Of a stretch of 64,000 bases of DNA, positions 26,121 through 33,618 are shown in pieces. The translations under genes and the position numbers were made by a program. The DNA comes from CAZAQV01 sp964487255 (lineage in GTDB: Bacteria > Myxococcota_A > Polyangia > Polyangiales > CAZAQV01), in contig CAZAQV010000023.1 of the NCBI GenBank assembly GCA_964487255.1, forward strand, positions 38,252 through 102,251, read 5' to 3'. Under the pieces are notes generated by a model that was given only the letters and a program-made list of their open reading frames with translations, did no database searches and was not told the DNA's origin. How positions within the stretch are numbered: position 1 is the first letter of the stretch; each line of letters starts with the position of its first letter.

Positions 26121-26696
26121 GTGACAAGCACGATCGATAGCCCCCCAAGCCCTGAAGCACTCGAACGTCTTGTGGCGTGCCATCATGATTTTCTTGGCTT
26201 TCTTGAAGCGCGCTTGCCGGATCGTCAGAGCGCGGAGGAAGTGCTTCAGTCCGCTTTTGCCCGTACTCTGGAGAAAGGTGGCCAGATTCGCGACGAAGAG
26301 AGTGCCGTCGCATGGTTCTACCGACTCTTGCGCAACGCAACGGCCGACTATTACCGTGGTCGCGCTACGCAAGAGCGAGCTGTCGAGCGGCTTGCAAACG
26401 AACCGGTCTCTGTTGATGAGGTCCACCGCGCTCTTTGTGCTTGCATGCGGGGACTGCTCCCCAATCTCAAAGATGAATACGCCGAAATCATCGCACGCGT
26501 AGACCTTGATGAAGCGCCTGTTGAGCAGGTCGCGGATGAACTTGGAATCACGCGCGGCAATGCGACTGTTCGACTCCATCGCGCACGCCAAGCGCTCAAG
26601 CGTGAACTCGAACGAAGTTGTGGTACGTGCACGAGGCACGGCTGCCTCGATTGCACGTGCTCTGAGGCACCGTCTCAGTCACGTCACGAAACGTAG
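26121..26696 (+). CDS. corE: CorE-like ECF sigma factor with C-terminal Cys-rich metal domain
   Basis: 191 residues from GTG 26121 (ribosome site GAGGA eight bases upstream). Sigma region 2 spans about 13-85 (HHDFLGFLEARLPDRQSAEE, ESAVAWFYRLLRNATADYYR) and region 4 about 105-162 (PVEQVADELGITRGNATVRL). The end is a Cys-rich tail, CGTCTRHGCLDCTC (Cys 167, 170, 175, 178, 180). This tail defines the CorE-type factors of Myxococcus xanthus, which sense copper or Cd/Zn directly and need no anti-sigma factor. None is adjacent here. It is divergent from copA, with an ECF-type promoter between, so it probably drives the copper operon. Confidence 0.9.
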   Translation: MTSTIDSPPSPEALERLVACHHDFLGFLEARLPDRQSAEEVLQSAFARTLEKGGQIRDEESAVAWFYRLLRNATADYYRGRATQERAVERLANEPVSVDEVHRALCACMRGLLPNLKDEYAEIIARVDLDEAPVEQVADELGITRGNATVRLHRARQALKRELERSCGTCTRHGCLDCTCSEAPSQSRHET

Positions 26697-27002
26697 TTCT
26701 TCATTTCCGGGCTTCCCCCAAAGCATGAGACGCGCCTCTCGTGATAGCCTCGGCGGATGTCCGTTTCGGAAATGAGCTGTCTGGAAGCTCATTGTCGAGA
26801 CTTCTTCAGCCACGACCAGAAATGGCACCTCAGGGGAAGTTCCGGGGGAAGCGGCCGTACTTCGAGAAGCTGGAGGCAGACGCTCGCGCGTCCGAGCTAG
26901 ATATCCATCCCGAGGCGTTCCCGAGCCGGAGGCTTTTCTGGGCTCACGCTTGCCTCAGAAAGTGTACTTTGCGTATTCTCCAAAAGTTGGGTTGGGACTC
27001 GA
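26697..27002. other. Intergenic stretch without a supported gene
   Basis: A short plus frame from 26759 (MSVSEMSCLEAHCRDFFSHD) and another from about 26823 (GKRPYFEKLEADARASELD) look faintly protein-like but are in different frames and unrecognised. They might be fragments of one decayed gene. Confidence 0.3.
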
Positions 27003-27359
27003 GTGAACCAGCGCAAGCGGCATCACCTGAATGTGGCAGGCGACTTCTACGTGGAAGATCGCTGCTGCGCTGCGTGTGGGCTTCCAGACGCGTCGGCTCC
27101 GGGCATGTTTGGCTGGGCGGACGACGATCACTGCTTTGTGAAGAAGCAACCGGCGAACGCTGAAGAGCGCGAGCAAATGCTCAATGCGCTTCATCACACC
27201 GAGGCTCAGTGTATTCGATACGCAGGGTTCGATCCCAAGGTGGTTGAGCGAATCACCGAGCTCGGAGACGGCAAGCTCTGCGACGTGGTCGCCAGGTCTG
27301 AAACCCCAGAATTTCCCTATGATTTGCCGCTCTGCCGCTCTTCCTACAAACAGACTTAG
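27003..27359 (+). CDS. Ferredoxin-like protein with a partial Cys set
   Basis: 118 residues from GTG 27003. The sequence NVAGDFYVEDRCCAACGLPD, APGMFGWADDDHCFVKKQP and a helix with EAQCIRYAGFDPKVVERI resembles small single-cluster ferredoxin domains annotated next to immunity-like or oxidoreductase genes. The Cys residues (CCAAC, then DDHC, then QC) could bind one Fe-S cluster, though the usual CxxCxxC is not complete. Function unknown; cytoplasmic. Followed by degenerate sequence, not by an operon partner. Confidence 0.65.
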   Translation: MNQRKRHHLNVAGDFYVEDRCCAACGLPDASAPGMFGWADDDHCFVKKQPANAEEREQMLNALHHTEAQCIRYAGFDPKVVERITELGDGKLCDVVARSETPEFPYDLPLCRSSYKQT

Positions 27360-27380
27360 CCGGATGGCTCGTGGCTGGCT

Positions 27381-27739
27381 TTGATTGAGCTTGCGGGGGA
27401 AGTTTCGATGGGAAACCCTACGGCTGGGGACCTGAGCATCTCGGGTGAATTGAGCCTTAAGCGCTGTAGCCGAGCTTCGTTTGGTCAAGGAACTCACGAT
27501 ATCTGGCCGTTTCTCAATTCTATCGATTCAACGGCTTTCGGCGGCAGCGAATCGTGGTCGTAGATGTCGAGCAGCGGCGTGCGTTTCGATCCAAGCGAAG
27601 CGCGGTGTACTCTCAGCCGGAGCGCTTCGATGATCACGCGCTCTTCGTCAGCATCAATCCGCATGCTGGATTGAGAATGGTTCGCTGGACGATCCCGGAG
27701 GATTTGTCGGAGCAGTTCGTTGAGTTTGAGATTTCGTAA
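27381..27739 (+). pseudogene. Degenerate gene in two frames
   Basis: Frame one (from about 27381) reads LAGEVSMGNPTAGDLSISGE and GTHDIWPFLNSIDSTAFGG to a stop at 27563. Frame two continues RFNGFRRQRIVVVDVEQRRA to VEFEIS at 27739. The two overlap, as if one gene of about 120 codons had a frameshift near 27530. The family is unknown. An alternative is that the minus strand is coding here. Confidence 0.35.
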
Positions 27740-27754
27740 CTCCCACGTTAAGCT

Positions 27755-28426
27755 GTGGGTATTCTTTGTCGGGCACCATCTTGTCCCGTCTGCGAGGAGC
27801 AGACATGTCGTTACTTTGCTCAGGTCGACAAGCAGGACTACTGGCGCTGCAAGGTCTGCGAGGCGACTTTTCTCGACCCGCTGCAGCGTCCCGATCGCGC
27901 ACGCGAGAACGCGGAGTATCGACTGCACCAAAACGACGTTCACGACGCAGGCTACTGCAAGTTTCTCTCGCGGCTCAGTAGCCCGCTCCTCGAGCGCTTG
28001 GCGCCGAAACTTCATGGGCTTGACTATGGATGTGGGCCTGGGCCGGCATTGGTGAACATGCTTGGTGAGGCGGGGCATTCGATGACGTTCTATGACCCTT
28101 TGTTTTTCAACGACCCCAGCCCGCTTACCAAGCGCTATGATTTCATCACCTGCTCCGAGGTCGCGGAGCACTTTCACCGACCTGCTGAGGAGTTTTGCTT
28201 GCTCGATGGCATGCTCAAACCCGGCGGCTTGCTTGCGGTCATGACGACATTTCAGACCGACGACAAGGCCTTCGCTCGCTGGCACTACCGGCGCGACCCG
28301 ACGCATGTCGTGTTCTACCGCGAGGTGACTTTCGAGCGAATCGCTGCTCGTCACGGCTGGGGTTGCGAGTTTCCCGCTGCAAATGTCGCGCTCCTCAGCA
28401 AAGCGAAGGCAGATGCTTTTTGCTAG
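27755..28426 (+). CDS. Class I SAM-dependent methyltransferase with N-terminal zinc ribbon
   Basis: 223 residues. An N-terminal two-knuckle zinc ribbon (CPVCEEQTC and WRCKVCEATF) is followed by a methyltransferase core: GLDYGCGPGPALVNML (motif I, about 88-103), YDFITCSEVAEHF (motif II region), and MLKPGGLLAVMTT (motif III region). The HFHRP and WHYRRDPTHVVFY segments are typical of the Methyltransf_11/23-like group with ribbon. The target is unknown. The start GTG 27755 is the only one that keeps the first Cys pair. A deleted relic of a paralogue lies at 10520-10595. Confidence 0.88.
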   Translation: MGILCRAPSCPVCEEQTCRYFAQVDKQDYWRCKVCEATFLDPLQRPDRARENAEYRLHQNDVHDAGYCKFLSRLSSPLLERLAPKLHGLDYGCGPGPALVNMLGEAGHSMTFYDPLFFNDPSPLTKRYDFITCSEVAEHFHRPAEEFCLLDGMLKPGGLLAVMTTFQTDDKAFARWHYRRDPTHVVFYREVTFERIAARHGWGCEFPAANVALLSKAKADAFC

Positions 28427-28440
28427 CGCCGATACCGCTG

Positions 28441-28599
28441 CTACGCGGAGCTGCCTGCTGTCTTGCGAGGAGCGAAGGCGCCAACGACGAGAGCGCCGAC
28501 GATAAAGGAAAGGATGGCTCCCGCATCCTTGTCGGAGAGTATGTTCCCGGAGAGTTCGACAATGGTGCCAACCTCGGAGTGGTTCGGAAGGCCCGCTTT
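28441..28599 (-). other. In-frame extension behind the TAG stop of the Cys-rich lipoprotein
   Basis: Directly after the TAG at 28600-28602 the same frame stays open for 52 codons: KAGLPNHSEVGTIVELSGN, then a hydrophobic stretch AGAILSFIVGALVVGAFAPRK, stop at 28441. It has no start codon of its own. It reads like a C-terminal membrane anchor with a basic end. Either the TAG is a recent nonsense change, is read through, or the resemblance is chance. Confidence 0.4.
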
Positions 28600-30291
28600 C
28601 TACGGGGTGCGGCAGTTGCCACCGATGCAGACGTCACCGTCCGGGCACGGCATGTTGCAGCCGCCGCAGTGCAGGGCGTTGGTTTTGGTGTTGATGCACT
28701 CGTCGCCGCAGCGCGCGTCACCGTTTGCGCAATAGCACGCGCCTCGCATGCACGAGTCACCGGCCATGCACGGCAGGTCACAACCGCCGCAGTGCATCGG
28801 GTCGTTGTTCGTGTTGACGCACATACCGTTGCACTCGGCACCGACCGCGCATGTGCATGTGGAGTCTCGACAAACGTAGCCGCCGTCGCACGCCATGCCA
28901 CAACTGCCGCAGTTGAGCGCGTCACGCTCAGTGTTGGTGCAAATGCCGCCGCAGTCGACCGTGCCACCTGCGCATTCGCACAGGCTATCGACGCATACTT
29001 TGCCGCCGCTGCACGCGAGGCCACAGCCGCCACAGTTCAGAGCGTCTGTCGTTGTGTCGACGCAGCTCCCTGCACACGCCGTCGTGTCTACCGGACAGTC
29101 TGCCGCGCAGCCGGAGGCGCCGCAGACTTGGCCTGTTGTGCAGGCCATGTTGCATTGACCGCAGTTGAGTGGGTCGTTGGTGGTATCGACACAGATGCTG
29201 CTGCAATCGGTGGTTCCGCCGGTGCACGAGCAGGAGCCGTCGACGCACTGCGCGCCACCCGAGCACTGTACGCCGCAGCTTCCGCAGTTGAGTTCGTCTC
29301 GCGTTAAGTCCACGCATGCGCCGTTACATTCGCTGCGGTTGCCGGGGCACGTTGTGCCGGATAGCTCACACGCGCCATCGATGCAGACCGAGCCCGGGCC
29401 GCAGTTGATGCCGCAACCACCGCAGTTGCCCTTGTCGGCGAGAATGTCGGTGCAGCTTGCGCCGCACACCATCTGTCCGGCGGGGCACTGACAGGACGAA
29501 CCGGCGCACGTTTGGCCGCCGACGCAGGTCTCGCCGCAGGTGCCACAGTTGGCGTTGTCGGATGTCAAATCGACGCACGCCCCGCTGCAGTCAGTGAGGC
29601 CCGTGTCGCAACCCGCAGACGTGCATTGCCCGGACGAGCACACCGAGCCCATCGCGCACGGTGCATCGCAGCCACCGCAGTGAAGAGGGCTACTCGCTGT
29701 GTCGACGCAAGTGCCACCGCAATCGATGGTGCCGGCCGGACAGGCGCAACTTCCGCCGCTGCATTCTTGGTCTGCGCGGCATGCTGCGTTGCAGCCGCCG
29801 CAGTGTAGCTCGCTACTCTGTTGATCGACACATGCGCCTCCGCAGTCGCTCAGCCCTTGTGCACAGTCGACGGCGCAGGTGCCCGAAGAGCAAACCTCAC
29901 CACCTGAGCAAGGCATGTTACATCCGCCACAGTGCAGCGGGTCGGTAGCGGTTGTGACGCAGTCGCTTCCGCACCTAACTTCGCCAGCGTTCATGCACAG
30001 TGCGGTCGTGTTTCCGCCGTCGACTTGTGCATCGCTTGTCGCGTCTACGGTTGCGCCGTCGCTTGACGCTGCATCAGCGGTGTTCGCGTCGCTTGTGGTT
30101 GCGTCGCTTGTGGTTGCATCGGCTGACGTGCCGTCTTGAAGCGCACCGTCGGTCAAGGCCGCATCGCTTCCGGCGTCGTCGACCTTCGGGTCGTCATCGG
30201 AGCAACTGCAGCCAAGCGCGCTCAGGCTGAGTGTGATGGCGAGTGTGGAAAGAAAGAGCCTGGAAGCAACAACTGAAAAGCGAAAAGTCAT
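28600..30291 (-). CDS. Lipoprotein with 11 tandem Cys-rich repeats
   Basis: 563 residues. A lipoprotein signal (LSLSALGC, about residues 21-28) is followed by a 70-residue Asp/Ala/Ser/Thr linker, then 11 units of about 40 residues of the form C-x-G-x-CVD...D-x-x-NCGGCG-x-x-C...G-x-x-C-x-x-x-x-C (for example ACVDLTRDELNCGSCGVQC). Each unit carries about eight Cys that probably form disulphides after export. Such stalk-like proteins are frequent on myxobacterial surfaces; ligands are unknown. The downstream flank keeps the frame open past the TAG stop (see 28441-28599). The DNA repeats are diverged, so the array is old. Confidence 0.88.
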   Translation of the reverse strand: MTFRFSVVASRLFLSTLAITLSLSALGCSCSDDDPKVDDAGSDAALTDGALQDGTSADATTSDATTSDANTADAASSDGATVDATSDAQVDGGNTTALCMNAGEVRCGSDCVTTATDPLHCGGCNMPCSGGEVCSSGTCAVDCAQGLSDCGGACVDQQSSELHCGGCNAACRADQECSGGSCACPAGTIDCGGTCVDTASSPLHCGGCDAPCAMGSVCSSGQCTSAGCDTGLTDCSGACVDLTSDNANCGTCGETCVGGQTCAGSSCQCPAGQMVCGASCTDILADKGNCGGCGINCGPGSVCIDGACELSGTTCPGNRSECNGACVDLTRDELNCGSCGVQCSGGAQCVDGSCSCTGGTTDCSSICVDTTNDPLNCGQCNMACTTGQVCGASGCAADCPVDTTACAGSCVDTTTDALNCGGCGLACSGGKVCVDSLCECAGGTVDCGGICTNTERDALNCGSCGMACDGGYVCRDSTCTCAVGAECNGMCVNTNNDPMHCGGCDLPCMAGDSCMRGACYCANGDARCGDECINTKTNALHCGGCNMPCPDGDVCIGGNCRTP

Positions 30292-30560
30292 CCCTTGATC
30301 ATCCGTCCACTCGGAGTTCAGATCAATATCTGGATCGGTGTGCGATACATGCCACAGCGTCGTCCGCCTTGCGGCGAGTTGATGCGGGCCCTCTTCTTCG
30401 ACGGAACTCGCTGGTGCAGCGACGATCTCGGAGTGGCCAACGATGTTGTGCTTCGCTGGGCGGCGAGCACGCGGTCACGATTGAGGTGCGGGACGGTCAG
30501 CGCTTCGGACAGATCGGGTTCAGCGTACGCGTGCAGCAGTGAACTGATGCTGCCCACTCA
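30292..30560. other. Spacer upstream of the Cys-rich lipoprotein gene
   Basis: No supported gene. It must contain the promoter of the minus-strand lipoprotein. A plus frame ends HAVTIEVRDGQRFGQIGFSV at 30542, which could be the tail of a lost gene; this is weak. Confidence 0.3.
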
Positions 30561-30591
30561 GCGAAATGACGAAAAGAAGAGGATCGTCCCC
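30561..30591. repeat. REP family B fragment (right arm)
   Basis: GCGAAATGACGAAAAGAAGAGG then ATCGTCCCC: the right arm only. It provides the stop codon of the truncated lipoprotein next to it. Confidence 0.65.
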
Positions 30592-30716
30592 TATCCGCAC
30601 TCGACGTGGGCACCGGGGCGGATCACACCCGCGTCCGACTCCTGTGTCAGGCTGTCACCGCTGCATCCGACCACAACGGCGAGAAGCGTTAGGTTCACTC
30701 GAAACAAGTCGTTCAT
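30591..30716 (-). pseudogene. Lipoprotein gene truncated by a REP unit
   Basis: Starts MNDLFRVNLTLLAVVVGCSG, a clean lipoprotein signal (lipobox VVVGC), but stops after 41 residues exactly where the family B arm begins. No continuing homologous frame was found. It is the third lipoprotein in this window that ends in a REP-type repeat. Confidence 0.6.
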
Positions 30717-30734
30717 CGCTAGACTGGGTCCTGC

Positions 30735-30838
30735 CGCGCGAGTGCGAGCGCGAGCACGGCTCCGATGACGAGAACGGCGAGCCAACGCCCGGTGCGTCCC
30801 GAAGTTGGCAGGGAAATGGTGTCTGCATGCTCGTCACG
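30735..30838 (-). pseudogene. Truncated small membrane ORF, copy 4
   Basis: Encodes DEHADTISLPTSGRTGRW and the first part of the membrane helix (LAVLVIGAVLALALA) of the 71-residue family, then breaks off. Both ends are missing: the start codon and the last 20 residues. Confidence 0.6.
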
Positions 30839-30839
30839 C

Positions 30840-31268
30840 CTAAGTGCTCTTGGGGCTGGTTTCAACGTAATGCTTGAAGTTGTCTAAGATCGCCTGCCAA
30901 CCTTGACGTTGCATATCGACGGAGTTCTCGGTTTCCGGGTCAAACACCGTCGTCACATGGGTGGAGTCGCCCTGCGCCTCAAACAGCGTTTGTACTCTGC
31001 GCCCGTCTGTCATCGTGTAGGCGAGCGTCCTGAGCTCTGATACTTCATCGTAGATGGCTTCGAAGTCGAAACCGAAGCTGCCGTCCTTGGCTTCCATCCT
31101 CGCCACATATCGACCGCCAACGCGGAGATCGTTCTCAGCATGCGGACAACACCAATCGTCCGATGCAAAGTTCCATCGGGTGATGTGCTCAGGCAATGTC
31201 CAACACCTCCAGGTCCTTTCAACGGGTGCATCTACCAAAGCTGCTATGGTGATCGTATCAGAGGTCAT
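30840..31268 (-). CDS. SRPBCC/AHSA1-family protein, copy 2
   Basis: 142 residues from ATG 31268; the frame to 31337 includes upstream non-coding sequence. Nearly colinear with 10577-11005: ITIAALVDAPVERTWRCWT, FASDDWCCPHAENDLR, YTMTDGRR and WQAILDNFKHYVE. Differences are spread along the protein and mostly conservative, so both copies appear to be maintained. Ligand and role unknown. Confidence 0.88.
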   Translation of the reverse strand: MTSDTITIAALVDAPVERTWRCWTLPEHITRWNFASDDWCCPHAENDLRVGGRYVARMEAKDGSFGFDFEAIYDEVSELRTLAYTMTDGRRVQTLFEAQGDSTHVTTVFDPETENSVDMQRQGWQAILDNFKHYVETSPKST

Positions 31269-31399
31269 CGCCGGCTCCTTTGCGCCATCGAGACTATCCC
31301 CGCTACGCTCGGTTGTCAGCTCGAAGCCATTCCGCATCCGGCTTTGAGGGGGGGGTGGTAAGCCCGATGCGATCCAATGGGATGGCCTCGGAACTTAGC

Positions 31400-31535
31400 G
31401 GCGATCCTTCCGTGGTTGGTGTACAATCGTGGTTGCGGGGGAAGCCTAACGAAGAGCTACAAGCAGAGCCCTGAACGCACATGGTGGATGGTTCACTTTC
31501 ACCGAGTCGGTACCGTCTCGCTGCAAATCTGATTC
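31400..31535. repeat. Composite of repeats E and F, copy 2
   Basis: 31400-31420 is repeat E (GGCGATCCTTCCGTGGTTGGT) and 31429-31535 is repeat F. The joined order suggests that E and F belong to one element. One frame encodes LRGKPNEELQAEP as at 21009. 31536-31753 holds no gene. Confidence 0.7.
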
Positions 31536-31753
31536 GAGCTGACTCGTCACGCGCTCGCCTCTCAACATTTGAAGCTCGTCATCGGCTTCTAAGAGTTGCC
31601 TCGCTCACCGTGCCAGTCCCAATCTCACCTCCCCTCGTTTCACCACGAGGTTCGGTGACGTGCTGCGCGTATCGCGAACTTAGCCAGCCGCTACGTGGCA
31701 CCGATTGAGGAGCTTTGTTGCGTCGGCTTCGATAGCTGACGTAAACAAGGAGA

Positions 31754-32272
31754 ATGAACTTCGTGCCCACTTCGCTGGTCTTGGCATCCCTTGTTTGCTC
31801 GCTAGGCTGCGTGCGAGCGACCACGATCTATGTGCGCGGCGAGGGCGCGATGCGCGGACCGATCGAGTCGTCCGACGAGAAGTTCGTGTACGTACGCGTG
31901 TCCAAGGACTTAAAGCCGCGTGCAGTGCCACGACAAGACATCATCGATGTCGACCATTCTGGCAGCGCAGCGCGCTTCATCGGGATTCCGATTGCGCTGC
32001 TCGGAGCGGGCATCGCCACCTACGGTGCGTTCATCTACGAGCCGCCCACTGACTGCGACGGCGGGTGCTTTGACCCGACGGTGTACATCGTCTTGTTGGG
32101 GGCGGTCACCGCGGCCCCCGGACTGATTACCTCGGCCTTGGGCTTCATCGAGTACGGCAAGTCAACCAGTCACTTTGACGACGTTCCGCCGACCCAGGCG
32201 AACGCATCGCTTTCCTTTGCGGTAGTTCCGACCCAAAACGGGCTCGCCGCTGGAGTCGCCGCCGAGTTCTAA
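31754..32272 (+). CDS. Hypothetical membrane lipoprotein, 172 residues
   Basis: ATG 31754 follows AAGGAG. MNFVPTSLVLASLVCSLGCV is a lipoprotein signal (lipobox SLGC). A small beta domain (ESSDEKFVYVRVSKDLKPRA and VPRQDIIDVDHSG) precedes two hydrophobic helices around residues 75-95 and 110-130, separated by a loop with three Cys/Gly-rich positions (DCDGGCFD). The layout resembles small envelope proteins that sense or buffer the membrane, but no family is recognised. Convergent with the LysR gene, 23 bases apart. Confidence 0.7.
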   Translation: MNFVPTSLVLASLVCSLGCVRATTIYVRGEGAMRGPIESSDEKFVYVRVSKDLKPRAVPRQDIIDVDHSGSAARFIGIPIALLGAGIATYGAFIYEPPTDCDGGCFDPTVYIVLLGAVTAAPGLITSALGFIEYGKSTSHFDDVPPTQANASLSFAVVPTQNGLAAGVAAEF

Positions 32273-32295
32273 GTGCTGCAACGTGGGAGCCGGAG

Positions 32296-33183
32296 CTAGG
32301 GTCGCGCAAGCCGGCCTGCGTTGCGTTCGAAGAGCAGCTTGAGCCAGTCGAAGACCACTCGCACGCGCGCGAGTTTGAGTGCGTCGGGGTGCGCAACGAG
32401 CCAGATGTTTTCAAGTTGTGGTCCGCCTACGGCATCGATTCGAACGAGTTCGGGATGGCCGGCCGTGATGAGGCAAGGCAGTACGCCCAGGCCGAGGCCG
32501 GCTGCGACCGCATCGAGCATTGAGCCGGCGTCTTTTGCTCGCATGGCGATCGCGCAGCTCAGGTCGTTCGTCCAGCGATAACCCTCGACATGGGAGACGG
32601 CGCGCTCGTACGCGATGAGCGAATGACCGTCGAAATCATCGCGGTGCGCAGGCAGGCCGTGTTTGTCGATGTAGTCTTGACTTGCGTACATGGCAAAAGC
32701 AATCGCGCCAGCCCGTGTCGCGATCAGTGACTGTTGATCCGTAAGTACGTTGCGCAGCGCGATGTCTGCCTCGCGACGCGCCAGGTTAAGGACATCGTCC
32801 GTTGTCACGAGGTGCACATCCAGCCCCGGGTACCGATCCCGAAGCGCAGGTAGCGCCGGGATGATCACCTGCTGCGCGAAAAAAGCCGGCACCGTCACGC
32901 GGACGACGCCGCCGTGTGTGAGGTCCACACCGCCCACCTGAGCCGCAAGTTCGTTGACGAGGCGCTCCATCTTGTCCGCCGTTTCGATCACGTGCGTGCC
33001 CGCCTCGGTCAGCTCGTAGCCCGATGATTCTCGCACCAAGAGCGAGGCGCCGAGCTCTTGTTCAAGCGCTGCGATGCGTCGGCCAACCGTCGACTTGTTT
33101 TGACCGAGGGCCTTGGCCGCAGCGGCAAGCGAGCCGTGACGGTGAACGGCCACCACGTAGCGAAGATTGTCCCAGGTGATCAC
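32296..33183 (-). CDS. LysR-family transcriptional regulator
   Basis: 295 residues from GTG 33183 (VITWDNLRYVVAVHRHGSLA); the upstream extension to 33255 is not family-like. The winged HTH is standard (SLAAAAKALGQNKSTVGRRI, about 18-37), followed by the effector domain (VVRVTVPAFFAQQVIIPALP and onward). The inducer is unknown. Its start faces the small gene at 33304, the usual arrangement for a LysR target, so it probably controls that gene and itself from the 120-base gap. Confidence 0.92.
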   Translation of the reverse strand: MITWDNLRYVVAVHRHGSLAAAAKALGQNKSTVGRRIAALEQELGASLLVRESSGYELTEAGTHVIETADKMERLVNELAAQVGGVDLTHGGVVRVTVPAFFAQQVIIPALPALRDRYPGLDVHLVTTDDVLNLARREADIALRNVLTDQQSLIATRAGAIAFAMYASQDYIDKHGLPAHRDDFDGHSLIAYERAVSHVEGYRWTNDLSCAIAMRAKDAGSMLDAVAAGLGLGVLPCLITAGHPELVRIDAVGGPQLENIWLVAHPDALKLARVRVVFDWLKLLFERNAGRLARP

Positions 33184-33303
33184 GGTTGCATTCCTGCACC
33201 GGCCGGTTGCGTAGCTTGGCTCTGCTCCAGCCCGGATCGCGATGCTACCAAACACTGAGCGGCCGGAAAATCGACTGCTGCACTACACAGAAAGGACACA
33301 ACC

Positions 33304-33612
33304 ATGCGTTTTATTATGACTTTCAGCATTCCTCACGAAACCTTCAACAAGCTCGTCAAGGCAGGTACGGCCGGTCAAACCCTCGGACGGTTGATCGAGG
33401 AGACCAAGCCCGAGCACATCTACCTCACCGAGCAGGATGGACGCCGCGCAGGGGTTGCGGTCTACAACATCGCCGACGGCGATAACATCTGCACGGTCGC
33501 CGAGCCCTGGTTTCTCGCCCTCAATGCGGAGTGCAGGTTCTCGGTAGCCATGACGCCAGCCGAGATGGCAAAGGTCGGGCTCGATGAGCTCGGCCGCAAA
33601 TGGGCGCTCTAG
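33304..33612 (+). CDS. Small cytoplasmic protein, predicted dimeric alpha/beta fold
   Basis: 102 residues. MRFIMTFSIPHETFNKLVKA, then EHIYLTEQDGRRAGVAVYNI and AEPWFLALNAECRFSVAMTP. This beta-alpha-beta pattern with AEPWFLALNA is seen in a group of small uncharacterised proteins with a ferredoxin-like (GYD/dimeric barrel) fold. AAAGGA precedes the ATG. It is divergent from LysR and the likely target of it. Function unknown. Confidence 0.75.
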   Translation: MRFIMTFSIPHETFNKLVKAGTAGQTLGRLIEETKPEHIYLTEQDGRRAGVAVYNIADGDNICTVAEPWFLALNAECRFSVAMTPAEMAKVGLDELGRKWAL

Positions 33613-33618
33613 TCGTTC

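Noticed and set aside
28195..29307. 370-codon plus-strand frame over the Cys-rich lipoprotein gene
   Set aside because: Its composition (Ala/Val/Arg/Cys periodicity) is the mirror of the repeated Cys-rich codons on the minus strand; it has no own motifs.
30295..30768. 157-codon plus frame between the Cys-rich lipoprotein and the second SRPBCC gene
   Set aside because: It runs through a REP fragment and antisense to a lipoprotein signal peptide; Arg/Ser-rich with no domain.
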